64,000 nucleotides of DNA from Centroberyx gerrardi (GCF_048128805.1 NC_136015.1:22902745-22966744), one strand, 5' to 3'. Counted from the first letter of the stretch, positions 1 through 19,870 are shown. The notes: generated by a model not told the origin, from the letters alone. A program made the numbers and translations.

Positions 1-1449
1 GCTCAGACAAACACAAGTTCTGATACAATTTCTAACAGTGTGATATATTAATGTACATGTAATATATACACATTTAATTTGATGTTTTATGATGTAAAAC
101 AGCTTCTTAGTCACTTAAAGAAAACAGTAATAATAGTAATCTGCCTCTGTGACTGGACCAGCAGAGAGGCCACTACCAAAGGTTTGTGGGTGCAAGTACC
201 AAAATCTTATTTATTCAGAAAAGAATGAATGTAAAGCTATTTCTAATAAAAAAAAACCCAATTTGGATAGTTGTGACAACATGCCCCACCCAGTCATCCT
301 GACAAAGATCCTTTCCCTGAGCACACGGCTTCACTAAACCATTCAAACTGATGATCAGGTTATAGCTGACCCTTGCTATTATGTCACAGTGTCAGTGTCA
401 GAAAAACATGAGAAGAAAAACACTAAGATTTTCATTATTTAGTTTAAGCTATACAAATTGCTTCTATGTTAGAGTGTTTTGACTCAGACTGTTGTAATCA
501 TCACAGGTAACCTCTTATAAGAAAGTAAAACATTTTTTGTAATTGGACTTTTGGCTCTAAAATATTTCAAAGCCACTGAGACAATTTACCCACGTGACAA
601 CTTACCCCGCTCTCCCCCTATAATACGGGTCACTGTCCCGTCCCTACATGACCGAAATCCACGTCCATGACCTACTGAACTGATTTGACATTACACCTTG
701 GTCAAAATGATGCTCAAGTGTTTGTTGTAATCCACTTGGAGTTCCACCTGGCCGGTCGGGGCTTAACTATCAATATCAAGGTGATGTCAGGTAGAAAGGT
801 CCTTACAGGAAAACACACTCATACTTTACCTCACTGTCCTCGTCTGTCACACTTTCTGACGCTCTGTTCTCCATTTTGTGCCTCACAGTTTCAAAATGAG
901 TATCCTGGCTAAACTTTGATACATCCCAGGTTGTGATAATAAATCAACAAACAACATAGTTTCCTCTAGTCTTTACTATATTCAGAATATTACATTAATT
1001 GTGGTTATTTTTCTTAAAAACGAGTGGAATCATTTCAGTTAAACATGGGCTAGAGGCTGTAAATTATGAAATGAAGTGTATATCTTAATGATAATGATTA
1101 GAGATTAAGTTTGTTAAAAGGTGTAACACAGCATGAGGTGAGGATCTAATGTTTTATGGTTGCTAATAAAGAGTTTTCAGACTAGATGTGTGTTTGGTGT
1201 TTAAAGGTGTCGGATATCACACCAAAGAAGAAGACAAAGATCCATTGAGAGAGTTTTCCCTCTAAACACAGAAAACTCTTTTAACTCTGTGTGATGGAAT
1301 GGGAAGATTATTTTCCAAATGTAATCCATCACAAATTACTTATTAAAATGATTAATTATTAAAATTGTAATCTTTTTCCTATTTTACTAGAATATTCCAA
1401 CTCGGTAACATAATCTTTTTTATTATTAAGTGTTAGCATCATCGCCATC

Positions 1450-1648
1450 TCTTATTTTCATTTTATCTTATTTCCTCCTGTAGTTTCCTCCTTTAGTTTC
1501 TCGCACTTTATTTTATTGCTTGCACTACATTTTTATCTGTATTTCATTTTATCTGTATTCTTAATTATTTTATTGTTAATTTTTAAATTAACTGTATTTT
1601 TATTTTATTTTATTTTAATGTAAAGCGCATTGATTGATTGATTGATGG
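1450..1648 (+). repeat. Probable LINE 3' tail (L2-like)
   Basis: A T-rich segment ends in TGTAAAGCGCATTGATTGAT followed by further GATT units. A TGTAAAGCGC(A/T)TTGA motif followed by a short tandem tail is typical of L2/CR1-type LINE 3' ends in fish. No coding part is visible; the left boundary is a guess. Confidence 0.4.
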
Positions 1649-2074
1649 ATATACAGCCATTAACAATCATTACTTCATGTATTTAAGGTTATGTTAGCGT
1701 CTATAATCTCAGAATCTAAATGCCTTTTGCCTCCAAAAATAAATCACACTGGTGTGTTATTTCATGATTTATCATAATCACCTGTAATCTGATTCCTGTT
1801 TGTTATGTTTTGTAATGGATCTGATTAGCTGTAATGGGATTACACTCATCTGATCCATTACAGTCACTGCGTGTTTTACAACTGTAATGGAACAGATTAC
1901 TGTAATCCCATTACAAGTAATCCATTACTTCTTCCTGCCAGGTCACTTCCTCTCTCCTCTCTGCTGTTTTTGGACGTTGCTGCAGTTAAGAACAGAAGAG
2001 TCGCCGATAAATTCTGTATCTGCCAAAGATCTTTTCTGTTTGACAGGGATGGCTGAGCATTTCCTTGAAACCAT

Positions 2075-2275
2075 CCATTTTAAAGGGGCAACAAGCACGA
2101 TGTTTAGTGTCCCAAAGCACAGAATGACCATGACATATCTGCAGGGTTTGGTACTGTTGTTGATCAATAACAATGACTCAACGAATACTCAACGATTACT
2201 TTATCAGGTGCAGTTCCTGCTGGTCACCCGTAGAGGCCGATAAAGCTCATAGATGATTTAATGCCCCTTTAATAC
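2075..2275 (+). repeat. Dispersed repeat, related to 35136-35285
   Basis: The segment opens with AAAGGGGCAAC and closes with GCCCCTTTAA, a short imperfect inverted terminal repeat. Its middle (CATATCTGCAGGG, then TTGATCAATA and CAACGATTACTT) recurs in the same order at 35185-35260. This fits a non-autonomous DNA element; family not identified. Confidence 0.5.
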
Positions 2276-2389
2276 TGAATATAAATGTGCAGTAATATGT
2301 ATAATCTGCTCTCTGTAGCATGTCTTGCTATATATGTGCGGTCCTGTTGTTTCTCTACTATCTGTACTAACATGCACTGTTTCTCTAAT

Positions 2390-2500
2390 GTCTTCTGTCT
2401 CAGCACCAGTAACACCAATTCAAATTCCTGGCTGTACGTTTGTGGTATTTGACCAATAAAGTGAATCTGATTTGAATGAAAATGTGATTGGAAGTCTATT
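2390..2500 (+). repeat. Probable non-LTR retrotransposon/SINE 3' end
   Basis: The segment ends in TTGACCAATAAAGTGAATCT followed by TTTGAATG. The form 'ATTTGACCAATAAAGNTGATTTGA' is a common retroposon 3' end in fish genomes. No coding sequence is seen. Confidence 0.35.
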
Positions 2501-3220
2501 TCAAACGAATATCTTGTTTGGTTGTGGGAATATAATAGAGCTGGGAAACTCATTGAAGTAATCCAGATGGTTTTACAGTTTATAAAAAAGGCTTTTATTG
2601 AAGTTGATAACAGAACAAGACCGCTGCTGAATTCGGCCACAATGATACTCACATCTAAAACTGACACTATGGAAAAAAAAAAAAAAAAAAATCATGATAA
2701 AACATCAGCACCATGACCATGTAACAGAAGAGCAACTGTCCTGATATAATTGAAACGTTTTTGACATGCGTGTAACACTCATATTTGTGTGTATTTCAGT
2801 AGTACAGGTGACAGAGACATTACAGTTTTATCTGTATCTGTATATCATCTGTATATTAACACTGACAGATCCAGGTAGCACTAGACTGTTTTCAGCTTGA
2901 AATTAATTTACAGAACATATCCAAGGCAGCATCGGGCCACAACATCTTCAGACCACAAGAAAACGGAAAAAGCCTGTAAAGATCAGTAGAAGAAAGTATG
3001 AAAGAGAAATAAATACAACTTATAAAGACATCAGTCTGGAAAAACTGAATCCTGGCTTTACTTATTTACCATACAGAGGCTCCCGACACATTTTATATTT
3101 TAATACTCGATACTGAATTCCCAGGTCTTTATTTCTGGTCAGATTTGAAGAGTTTGGTGAGTGATGTGATGTACTCTGTCAGCAGCTGGGCAACAATATG
3201 ACTATCAGCTCACACTCACA

Positions 3221-3775
3221 CATTTCACTCTATAGATGAAGCTGATTCTCCACAGCAACAAATATCACAATTAGGATTTGAAGGCAGATACTGATATTTG
3301 CTGATGTTCAAAGTGTTTAAATTTGGCAATTTGACCAATTTTATGCCCCATAAATTCCAAGTATTCAGTGTTTCCCAGAGAGTTTTCCTCTTGTCAGGGT
3401 GCAAAAGCCTCTGAAACAGCATTTAGAGCATCATGGGACACTAAAACTCTCCACTGAAACCCAGACTGATGAAACTCTTTTAGTGTCAGCAGCTCTTTAA
3501 GTCAGAGAGACCCACCACACCTATTCAATGGTGGAGAAACTCTGGGATACAGTACTGCCTTTAAATGAACAATTGAATGAAAAATTAAAATATGCAAATA
3601 AAATAAAATAAAATAAAATGTGAGGTTTTCCATACTGTAGCTGTGTTCAAGAGGAACCTCCATCATATCAGAGGTGAACGACACTGACTGGCTGATATCT
3701 GATAATGAATAAAAGGCCAATATCGGCCTGATATATCGGCAAATTGATACAAATACAAATCTAAGTCTAATCCTA
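3221..3775 (+). repeat. Dispersed repeat family B, copy 1
   Basis: This copy shares ordered blocks with 63700-64000: TTTAAATTTGGCAATTTGAC, CAGTGTTTCCCAGAGAGTTTTC, CTTGTCAGGGTGCAAAAGCC, then GAGGAACCTCCATCATATCAG. Inverted relatives lie at 5380-5640 and 59150-59610. The motif GATATATCGGCAAATTGATA near 3740 resembles the ends of fish hAT-like non-autonomous elements. An (AAATA)n run lies at about 3595-3618. Confidence 0.6.
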
Positions 3776-3999
3776 ATCACAATACATGAAACAACAGAGA
3801 GTCTACAAACTAAACAAATGAGAAGTCATAAGTGTTTCAGGACTTTACAACATTATTTTCTCATGCTCACTCCAAACTTATCGCAGGATTCCCAAACTTT
3901 CCAAACGCCTACAGAGGATCATATTCATGTTCCATACGTTTCCAAATTTCCTGCGTACGAGGATCCTCACCCGCCTAAGCCCCGCCCCCTTTTGCAGGA

Positions 4000-4163
4000 T
4001 CACAGGTGGCTCCTGTAGATGCGGATCTTGCGGCTGAGGTTGCGGGCCAGTCGGTCCACGGCGCTGCCGATGTGTCCCAGCTCCTTGCGGGACGTCAGGC
4101 CCTCAATGTTCCCGCTGTACCACAGCACCCATCCGCCCAGAGACATCAGCACCAGCAGAGCGC
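4000..4163 (-). CDS. tmem238: tmem238 coding exon 2
   Basis: This exon encodes the second membrane segment and the basic C-terminal tail, ending in a TGA at 4002-4000. The 3'UTR continues to lower coordinates, with an unknown end. Confidence 0.88.
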
Positions 4164-5246
4164 CTGCACAGACCTCGGGTCAGTCCGGGAACACTCACAC
4201 ACTTATTTAAACAAGATAAATCCAACTAGAACCTGACTCTGAGTATAGACTGTCATCGGTTAGCATGAAGACAAAGATAAGGAATTAGATGATCACACAG
4301 TAAATTAGTAAATTCTCAAAAGTGAAACACAGATTTCAGTTTTTCTTTTTGCTAGAATCACTAAACTACATAACAACAGGAAAGGTGAATACACTGTAAA
4401 TTGTTACAAAGATGCATTTCATGTGGTGAAATTATGTTGCATTTTTTTAAATTTTTTTTTAAATTCTACTTGTTTGGTTGATTCTAGATTAAATTAAAGG
4501 TAAATAAGAGTGTGGAAAAAAAGTGTTTGAATCAAACCAGTGAGTATACTGATGAAAGCTAAATTTGTGCACTTCGCCCTCTGCGACTCATGAATTAAAC
4601 TATTTAAGCACATCTGACAGCTGTTTTCCTTATGAGTGTGAAAATGATTTTTGTTTCATGTGGACTTTCATCTTTCCAAATCCTTCAGACCTTTTTCTGT
4701 ATCAATAAAGACGAGATTTGAGAACATCCATCAGCCTCCAGGAGCAGCTGGATTCACTCTTCCTGTCTACCTTTCTCTAGTTCATCTTTTCTTGTTTATG
4801 CTGTTCTAGTTCATGTTTTCTAATTTGTTTATCCAGTTCATCTTTTGTAGTTTGTTTTTCTAGTTTGTCTTTTCTAGTTCATGTTTTTCTAGTTAATCTC
4901 CTCTGGGGTTTTTTTCAAGTTCATCTTTTGTAGTTTTGTTTTTCTAGTTCAACTTTTCTCCTTTGTTTTTCCTAGTTTACATTTTTCTAGTTTATCTTTT
5001 CTAGTTCATCTTTCTAGTTCATCTTTAGTTCATATTTTCTAGTTAATATGTAGTGACAGACGAGGTATCATCAGTTCAGCTCCAGACGGACTCACCAGTG
5101 TAGACCAGTAGGTCTCCGAAGTCTCGTCCCTTGATCTCCAGCGGGGCGAAGACTCCCAGCAGCAGAGCGGCTCCTCCCAGCAGATCCATCAGCACAGCGA
5201 AGGCCAGAGCCAGTTTACAGTGAGACAGACCGTCACACAGAGCCAT
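4000..5246 (-). CDS. tmem238: TMEM238-like transmembrane protein (2 coding exons)
   Basis: The spliced frame is 5246-5096 joined to 4163-4000, giving 104 residues. It starts MALCDGLSHCKLALAFAV. Two hydrophobic segments are seen, about residues 11-34 and 46-67. Between them lies the family signature KGRDFGDLL, and the second segment ends WVLWYSGNIE, both close to mammalian TMEM238. A short basic tail follows (RLARNLSRKIRIYRSHL). The protein is shorter than human TMEM238, lacking its long Ala/Pro-rich ends. The splice sites are canonical (CACTG/GTGAG and TGTGCAG/GC) with matching phase. The ATG has G at -3 and +4. A CTCCAG acceptor five bases upstream implies a further noncoding 5' exon. The molecular function of the family is not established. 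TMEM238 or a TMEM238-like paralogue are both possible. Confidence 0.88.
4775..5048. repeat. Degenerate TAGTTCATCTTTTC minisatellite
   Basis: About 18-20 imperfect copies of a 13-16 base unit (TCTAGTTCATCTTTT with variants) lie inside the single coding intron of tmem238. Confidence 0.7.
5096..5246 (-). CDS. tmem238: tmem238 coding exon 1
   Basis: This exon carries the ATG (5246-5244), the first membrane segment and the KGRDFGDLL loop. It ends one base into a Gly codon at a GTGAG donor. The presumed acceptor of the exon lies at 5252-5253, just upstream of the ATG. Confidence 0.88.
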
Positions 5247-5379
5247 CACGACTGGAGGGGGGGCAGGAGGAAACAGTCAGGACCGGTCCAGAGAGAACTG
5301 CTGCTGGAGACTAACAGCAGATACAGACGCATCACAAACTGTAACTGATATGGTATTAATAGAGATATTGGCTTTTCAA

Positions 5380-5645
5380 AACAACAACAAAAAGCAAAAA
5401 GACTTTCATCAACTTGGGTTTCAGTGGAGAGTTTTAGTTTCCCATGATGATCTAAATGCTGTTTCAGAGACTTTTCCACCCTGATAGGAAACAAATTCTG
5501 AGGGAAACACTGAATACTTTTAATTTTGTTTTTTGTTTTTTGCATGAAATGAACATACAGAGTTTTGACTCAAAATATCAGCTATCAGTAGTTTCAATAT
5601 TGGTGTAGAACTTGAGAAACTTGTATCAGTCGAACCCTAGTATCA
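5380..5645 (-). repeat. Dispersed repeat family B, copy 2 (inverted)
   Basis: Read on the minus strand this matches the copies at 3221-3775 and 63700-64000 (reverse complements of CAGTGTTTCCCTCAGAATTTG and AAAAGTCTCTGAAACAGC). It ends with CAGTCGAACCCTAG, resembling the terminal repeat of fish hAT-like elements. Confidence 0.55.
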
Positions 5646-5689
5646 ATGTTACCTAAGCATGCCCCTCTAAAACAAACCAAGCAAATAGA

Positions 5690-5920
5690 TGAAGTAAGAA
5701 GTAAAGCAAATAGATTGGGGGAGAAAAGGAAGGGAGGAAAGAAGGAAGGAAGGAGGGTGGGAAAGGAAAATGTAAAGTAAGGAAGGGATAGAGGGGGGAA
5801 AAAGGAGTTTTGGTGGATGGATAAGGCGGCTGGGACGGAAGGAAAAGAAAGAAAGAAGGAAGGAGGGAATAAGAAAATGTAAAGGAGGAAGGAAGGAAGG
5901 AAGGAAGGAAGGAAGGACAG
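5690..5920. repeat. Purine-rich GGAA/GGAAG low-complexity tract
   Basis: Repeated GGAAGGAAGG units dominate, with a purer stretch at about 5885-5917. It is purine-rich on the plus strand and so pyrimidine-rich on the tmem238 sense strand. Confidence 0.8.
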
Positions 5921-6739
5921 ATGGATGTCCTTGTCCCAGTCACTTCTCTATAGGACTCATTATAAAACCAGTGAAATCAGCATCAAGCATCCTCAGCACA
6001 CCGGTTTGTACTGTTCAGAAACTAATACAGATTACAGAACAATTACTACAACATATTCATCTGTAACTTTTATAATGCATGTACCATTTAATCAAGAAAT
6101 ACTGTACAGATATATTATATCATAATTGCACTAGCCTTACTCATATTTGGCACCACAACTACCAATATCTCCATATAATGTCCAGTGAAAAGTAACAGAC
6201 TTAGTCATTATCATGCTAATGTTACAGCAGCGGGTCCCCAACTTTTTCTAGTCATGAACCCCCATACTGGTATGTATTAGCATTATGTTAGTGTATGTAT
6301 TAGCCCACAGACCAGTATGTGATAAGATTTTGTCCTGCAGCAACCTTTTAAGATGTTTTTCAGGTTAGATCTGATTCTGTGCAGACTAAACTGTCTAAAC
6401 TGTCGGTTGACAGGAATTCAAAGTACAGCCGAATTCAAAATGTAAAACACTGCGCAATATTTAAAAGCTATTGGTTAAATTAAACTATTTCTCATGCACG
6501 GGAACCCACCTTCAACCGAATCCCCCATTTTGGGGACCATGTAAAGACTACAACAAGGCTAGGATTGCTGTTTTTGGACAAAGAAGCCGACCTAATTCTG
6601 TAATAAACTATAAACTAACACTAACTTCATATAGTTAATACTTGTACTGTAACTCACTGTTCAATGTCGCTTGTTCGGCAGCATAAAACTCCTCATTCAA
6701 GGTGTTTTTGAAGCTTATCCCATCCAGGTTTTCTCAAAC

Positions 6740-7247
6740 TTACGGCTACTTCCGCATTTACCTTCTCCACCTCACCTGCGCCCCGCCCACAGGTGTCACA
6801 TGTCCGGCCGGAGGATGGACGCGTTCCAATACATTTGTATCGTACCTCACCTTTATGGGAAGGTCAGATTGACTTACCAACCAAGTCAAAGTGCTTTTGC
6901 CTCAAGTCTTCTCTGGTGAGGGGGGGGAAAGGTAAAAATGGCGTTTCTGAAGTGCGGAAGTATTTGGACCAAGGACAGAGCCTGAGGAAACACACTTGTG
7001 CGCATGCGTGAAGCGAACTCATCAAGGCGCACCCGGTGAGGCCACTTTATAATCAGGTAATTGCTGCGGAAAATGCGGCTGAAATACTTCAGGTGCGAGG
7101 CGGTTCAGGCTATATTACAACAGTATAACTGAACATAACACAACTAAAGCGAAATGCAGAGAGAGTAATAGCGGGTTTCTCACAACTTCTAGGTTCAAAC
7201 AACGTTATTACTCAGCAGTATCGTTTTATTTGACGGAGCTGACGGTC
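6740..7247. promoter_or_regulatory. Divergent tmem238/ccdc106 upstream region
   Basis: This is the unique sequence between the two divergent genes. It has a GC-box core at 6779-6790 (CGCCCCGCCCAC) and an NRF1-like palindrome TGCGCATGCGTG at 6999-7010, then several further CpGs up to the ccdc106 ATG. Minus-strand donor-like GTAAGT sites at about 6740 and 6875 could end a noncoding tmem238 exon. No TATA box stands out. Promoter function is inferred from position and motifs. Confidence 0.45.
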
Positions 7248-14668
<7,421 letters not shown>

Positions 14669-15735
14669 CCAATAGGAGAGAGGGAGAAGAGCAGAGAGGT
14701 ACCCCCACAGAGCCTGATCTGGAGGCAGGTTTCTGTACTAAATGTGTAGGAAGGCAGCACGATTATTTTCTTTTTTTTTATTATTATGATTGCAATATAA
14801 AATGTGGCACTTGTAGATATAGCTTTTTCAACAATTTATTTTTTCAGCGCTGAAGAAATGTCAAAGAACTGTGGGGGCAAGAAGACTAAATACCAGTGTT
14901 TAGGGTTAGTTTAGTTTGAATAAAATTAAAGATTTTTGCCAACATGCAGCTTGATTTATTGGCCAGTTGGCACAAAATATATATTGTTTAAGAAGCAGTC
15001 CTCAAACAGTGCAGCAAGAAAATGTGCACAAATTGCAGTTTTTTTTTTTGTTTGTTTTTTGTTGTTTGTTTAGTAGTGGCTGCAGATGTGATTTCAGGAT
15101 TTCAGTTTGTTGGAAACTGAGTTGTAGCTGAGATTTAGGTTTTCAGTGGAGGTTTCTGTTATTTGCTGTTCTACCTCAGGAACTTAAGTTCTAAATGAAA
15201 GATATACATTGTGAATTATAATATCCATTTATAATATCCATGGATAAAATGGAGAGTTTTCATTTCAAAGACTGTTTACAGTAGTTTCCCACGCCTGCAA
15301 CCATTTTGAAGGAGTGGGGTTGAAATTTGTGAAATAGTGAAGATTTTATTTTGGAGTGACAGTTTATTTTGCTGTGGGAGGATTTACAGATCCAACATGA
15401 TGCTTAAGAAGAAGGCTGGCTTTCATTTTGTTTCACTTCTGTTTTCTATTAGACATGAGAAAGATATTGTTTTGGGTTTGATTTTGTTTGTTTGTTTTTC
15501 AATTTATGTTTTAGCCACCCTATGTAAAGTTGAAGTTGTTTGAAAATATATAGAGAAAATAATTTATTTTGTGAAATGTGTTGATTTATTTCTTATCTAT
15601 CGTTGCTCCTGCAGGAATTGGTGCAGGAGTGTCTCTTACTGGTTTATTATTTATGTTGACTGGTTATGTGATGACAGAAGGTTTAAAATATCACATCAAC
15701 CAAGAAAATAAATCACTTTCAAAACCATGATCGTT
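14669..15735 (+). other. ccdc106: ccdc106 3'UTR (predicted)
   Basis: T-rich noncoding sequence follows the stop codon. An AATAAA signal at 15707-15712 is followed by a T-rich region, so cleavage near 15725-15740 is likely. Confidence 0.6.
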
Positions 15736-16339
15736 GCCATTTTATTTTTGCAGTCAGGAGTCACAACATGAGCTGAACAAAGTGTGAAGAATGTGAAGTT
15801 GAGTTTTCAGAGCGCTGGATTCAGCCTTGGAGTCGAGGAGAATATCAGAGATAAAATACTTTACGTTGTACACTTCACATGCCTGCAGCAATACGATTAC
15901 ATTCCCAGACTGATGATACTGCAACTAAGTCTGAGTCACAGCAGCCTGGAAATAGATGAAATAACTATTGAGAGGGTGATCATATGATGGAGAACTAGAT
16001 AAAGAAATAACAGATAAAGAGAAAAGACATTAATGTTGGATTGATAGATTTTCAGACCCTGTTTTCATTTCAGTTGCTTCACTCAAATACTTCTTACTGT
16101 AATATATAGGCTACTATAAATTCAGATAATAGATATTTATATCAGCTTGAAAAGGCAGATAAATGCTGTTTCCCAGTTTAAAACATAAATCAGTGGAAAA
16201 AATATAAAAACATCATCAATCATCAAATCAATTTTATGTATTTATTTATTTATTTTTGGACATCTTACTACTCGGATAACTGAAATGAATCTACACAGAC
16301 ATAAATCCTCTTCATCCAGTGGTGGAAAGAATACTAATG

Positions 16340-16895
16340 TCCTACTCCAGTAGAAGTTACCTTGCTGATATATCACCCCAGTCCTATAGTCTCTCTTCAT
16401 TGGCTCCCTGTTCATTTTAAAATTCAATTTAAGACCTTGCCGATTGTTTTAAAAGCTCTTAAAGGTCAGGCCCCATCTTATATCACAGATCTTATTCACT
16501 GGCACTCAGCTCCTAGGTCTCTTAGATCTGACAACAAATTTCTCTTGTATGTCCCACGGTCACGACTAAAACTAAAAGGTGACAGAGCCTTTGCAATTGC
16601 TGCTCCACGATTGTGGAACCAGTTGCCGTTAGATATTAGATGTGCTCCCTCCATCTCTGTTTTTAAATCCAGGCTGAAGACACATTTTTATTCTCTGGCC
16701 TTTTTGGCCCACTAATCTTTTAATCTGTTGTCATGTCTATAACTCTGTATTTTGTCCCTTGTTGCTGCTTATTGTTGTCGTTGGTATGTTTCTCCTTGTG
16801 TTTTACTTTTACTTTGTATTTTAATGTTCTTTTGTACAGCACTTTGGTCAGATCAAGCTGTGTTTAAATGTGCTCTAGAAATAAACTTTACTTAC
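16340..16895 (+). mobile_element. 5'-truncated L2/Maui-like LINE (reverse transcriptase C-terminal end)
   Basis: A frame at 16362-16715 reads LHWLPVHFKIQFKTLPIVLK, then GQAPSYITDLI, LYVPRSRLKLKGDRAFAIAA, PRLWNQLPLDIR and FKSRLKTHFYS. This is the characteristic C-terminal end of L2-clade LINE ORF2 in fish. A 3'UTR follows, ending CAGCACTTTGGTCAG... AAATAAACTTTACTTACTTA. Only the terminal ~115 residues remain, so the copy cannot move by itself. Confidence 0.88.
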
Positions 16896-16899
16896 TTAA

Positions 16900-17825
16900 G
16901 GAGAACTAAAATTACTGGTGTAAAAATCTACTGATGTAAAAGTAAAAAGTGTCTCATTTAAAATGTCCTCAGAGTAAAAGTTCCTGAGTTATTTTTTTTT
17001 AGAAAAGAGAACGTTGTTAGCTGTGATCTTTTCCATGTGATTCTAAAAGGAGAGAGGACAGAGTTCAAACTAGATTCTTTTAAGTGGAAACATTAGAAAT
17101 GACAAAATAAAGTGCAGAAACAAAGTAAAGCCAGATTCCTCTTCTCACTGTGAATGGATCCACAGTTTGTCAGTTTACGTTGATCCAGTTTCTGTTGCTG
17201 ATGGAGAGACACAAGATCTGTTCTCTGTAATAGATGTGATTTAAAATGCAGTAATACTTATGTAAAATTACTGACTTTAAAAAATACTCCAAAAAGTACA
17301 AGTACACAAAAAGGCTACTCAGTTACAGTAACTGGACTTCCACCCTTGACTACATCAGACGGCAGCCCTGCAGCGCCCTCCAGTGGAGCAGGGAGGCACC
17401 TGCACTGTGTGAAATATGACTGACTGCTGACCGGATCAATACTGCTGGATGGATTTTTTTGGATGCTTTCTGAAATTATGGGCTGGGGAAAAAATGGCTT
17501 CAGCTTTATTACGGCCCTTAACATCAAGTTCAATACACAAAGCTCAGTTATGAATCACAGGAGATATTGTGGGAAAACTTACAGCCGCCCTATACAGCAT
17601 ACATTATAGTAATATATTTTAACTCTCCTGGGCCCCTGAATGAGTTTATATTCCTCATCTGGGTCCCCATTTGAAAAAGATTAAGACCCCATGATTAGAG
17701 ACAAAGCAATATTCTGTCATCTGTTCAAAGAAAATAATTAAGCTTTTTGATAAACGATGGGTAGGAGACTGTTGCTCAGCATGGAAAAGCAGAGGCTGCA
17801 GTAGCTTCAGACAAGGCTGTGTTCA

Positions 17826-17875
<50 letters not shown>

Positions 17876-18104
17876 GGAGTGGGAGTGGGGGGTGGTGGTG
17901 GCTCTCAGTATGGTGGGACCCTTAAAGACTGATCAATACTGCTGTTTTCATAAATCACCATAATGTCGACCTGGAGGCCAGAACATATATACGGATCAAT
18001 TATGAAGGGGTAATTTGTATAAATCATAATTATGGCCAGTGACTTCAGGTTCAAAGCATAATGATCAATTATGACACACTTATTTTTCAGAGATCATCAA
18101 TCAA
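16900..18104. other. Intergenic ccdc106-cnot3, no gene
   Basis: AT-rich DNA with no conserved frame. A (TG)n run lies at 17829-17872. The piece GCAGCGCCCTCCAGTGGAGC near 17370 is a short repeat-like motif. Confidence 0.5.
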
Positions 18105-18378
18105 ATGACAGGAAACAGAACTGAATTCCATTCAATTCCATGAAATTCCACTTCTAAGAGAGTTTGTCTCGACTCGCTAAACATTATAAATCAAACATTA
18201 TGAATCAAATAAAAGACAGTTCAACAAATGAAATACATTCAATCATAATGTATTGATTACAATTACATGTTCTGCATCAAATGCCGCCTGAAAGGTTCCT
18301 TTAACATTTTATGATATTCAGTATTGATAATATATAACACTATGTGTAATCTCAGATATGTGGTGAGAAAAAAAAGCC
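18105..18378 (+). repeat. Dispersed repeat family C, copy 1
   Basis: About 270 bases here are the near-exact reverse complement of 29925-30178. Shared blocks include GAGTTTGTCTCGACTCGCTA, ACATGTTCTGCATCAAATG and CATTTTATGATATTCAGTAT. No coding content; family not identified. Confidence 0.85.
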
Positions 18379-18429
18379 AATTTTACATCTCATCTTCATT
18401 CCATTTCATACGCCCATATATTTTGAAAA

Positions 18430-18722
18430 GTGTACATATATTTTATTTTATTCTATCTATATATTCTATTTTATACTGTTATTATACTCTGCCACTTTAT
18501 ATTTTTATTACTTCTTACTTACATTTTTCTCATAGTTCTTCTTACATTTTGCACTGCTGTCTTATTACTGCATTGTTTGTATACTGCCTTTGTTTACTTG
18601 TTTACATTGTTGAGGCTAGCTCTGGGCTCAAGAATTTCATAGCTAACATTATCTGCTGTTATCTTGCTGTTCTGACTGTTGTGCTCGTGACAATAAAGAA
18701 CCTTGAACCTTGAACTTGAACC
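18430..18722 (+). repeat. Retroposon 3' end with CCTTGAA tail
   Basis: A T-rich segment ends GTGACAATAAAGAACCTTGA followed by ACCTTGAACTTGAACC. The short-tandem tail after GACAATAAAG is typical of fish non-LTR retroposon 3' ends. Confidence 0.6.
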
Positions 18723-19129
18723 AATTCCAATTGAGCTGTTTCCTTTGCTTCTTTTCTTATCTTCTTATTATGCTTTCATCAAGGTTATTGATAAACGAAG
18801 AGAGTTTTTCTGATGTTGGGTTTCTGCACTGTCTTGTTTATGTGAGACAAACGCTGAGCTGTGTTGACATGACAACACATCTTGAATTTGAAGGGAAAGT
18901 TCACTCCCATCAAACCCACATTGGAAGCTCGTTCAGTATTCCAGGATCTACTGCTTATCTTTGATGTTATTGAGACAATTAAGATGAAACAAAACAAAGA
19001 CAGATGGATTCCACATCAAGAACCCCTCTGCCCATGGGCGGGCCTTAGGGGGCCGGGCCCGCCTACAGAGCTTCTGTGCATAATTTGCATAATACATTTA
19101 TATAGCTCTCTAAAGTTTATGATGGCGCA

Positions 19130-19870
19130 GCCCTTATGTCAGGGCAAAAATGGAGGAGTGCAGAAACTACTCGAGTATAAACTTGGCCGTGATATACCAT
19201 ACGTGCACTGCTTCAATCACCAACTTCATTTAGTTATTATTCATGCCATGTCAGTTGAGTTGAGGAGGTTTTCCATGTCTGCAATCTACAAATTCTTTAG
19301 AAAATCCACAATATCAATTCACTACAAAGGCCAAACTTTAAAACGCCTGTTGGATCAGCGGTGGACAGGTCATTTGGCGACAGTATCGATCATCATTGAC
19401 AATTTTGATGATATTTCAACTGTACGTGCGCATCGAAGCCGTGGGTCTCCTTCAAGTTCATAGCTCACCTGATCCAGAGGATTTTATCTCTGTTACAGCC
19501 CCAGAATCGCATGCTACAAGCCGAGAATATGGACTTGTATACTGCTGTAACACTCGTTAACAGTGCGTCGGGATGCACTGGGCAACAAATTCTCTGCATT
19601 ATGGAACACATCTGTATCTTGTGTCGACAACTGGGCCAAGTAAGAGAAAGCGTGTTGTAAACCAGAATCTATACGGGACTATGTAGTGGAGAAAAGTGTT
19701 GGACAAAACAAAACAAATGAAAAATCTGAGCTGGAGAGGTTGTTTTATAGTGTTGTGGGTGCAGTGCATGGAGAGCTGTGTGCGTGTTTTGGTGAGCGCA
19801 ACAGCCATCTCATTGGCGCACTGGCTGCCTTGGACCCGGTCCCGGAGGCCCACAGAGAGACATGGATATA
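19130..19870 (+). pseudogene. Degraded hAT-type transposase (ZMYM1-like)
   Basis: The translation shows GGVQKLLEYKLGRDIPYVHC, FNHQLHLVIIHAMS, FFRKSTISIHYKGQTLKRLL and DQRWTGHLATV, then after frame breaks AVHGELCACFGERNSHLIGA and LAALDP. These resemble the middle and C-terminal part of hAT-superfamily transposases related to ZMYM1-like proteins. Several frameshifts and missing N- and C-terminal parts show it is dead. It ends about 350 bases before the cnot3 CpG-rich promoter. Confidence 0.78.

Larger units (their letters stand above)
1..3220. other. Intergenic/3' flank of tmem238, no gene recognised
   Basis: No open frame here looks like a known protein; all are short and without conserved motifs. 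The stretch is AT-rich and holds transposon-like tails listed separately (about 1450-1648, 2075-2275, 2390-2500), degenerate TGTAATC/ATTAC repeats at about 1770-1935, and an A run at 2671-2690. A distal part of the tmem238 3'UTR could reach in from the right: an AATAAA signal on the minus strand is visible at 3128-3133. Confidence 0.5.

Noticed and set aside
18882..19463. A complete functional hAT transposase or domesticated gene
   Set aside because: The recognisable part is broken by frameshifts and lacks both ends; the long frame starts in unrelated sequence.
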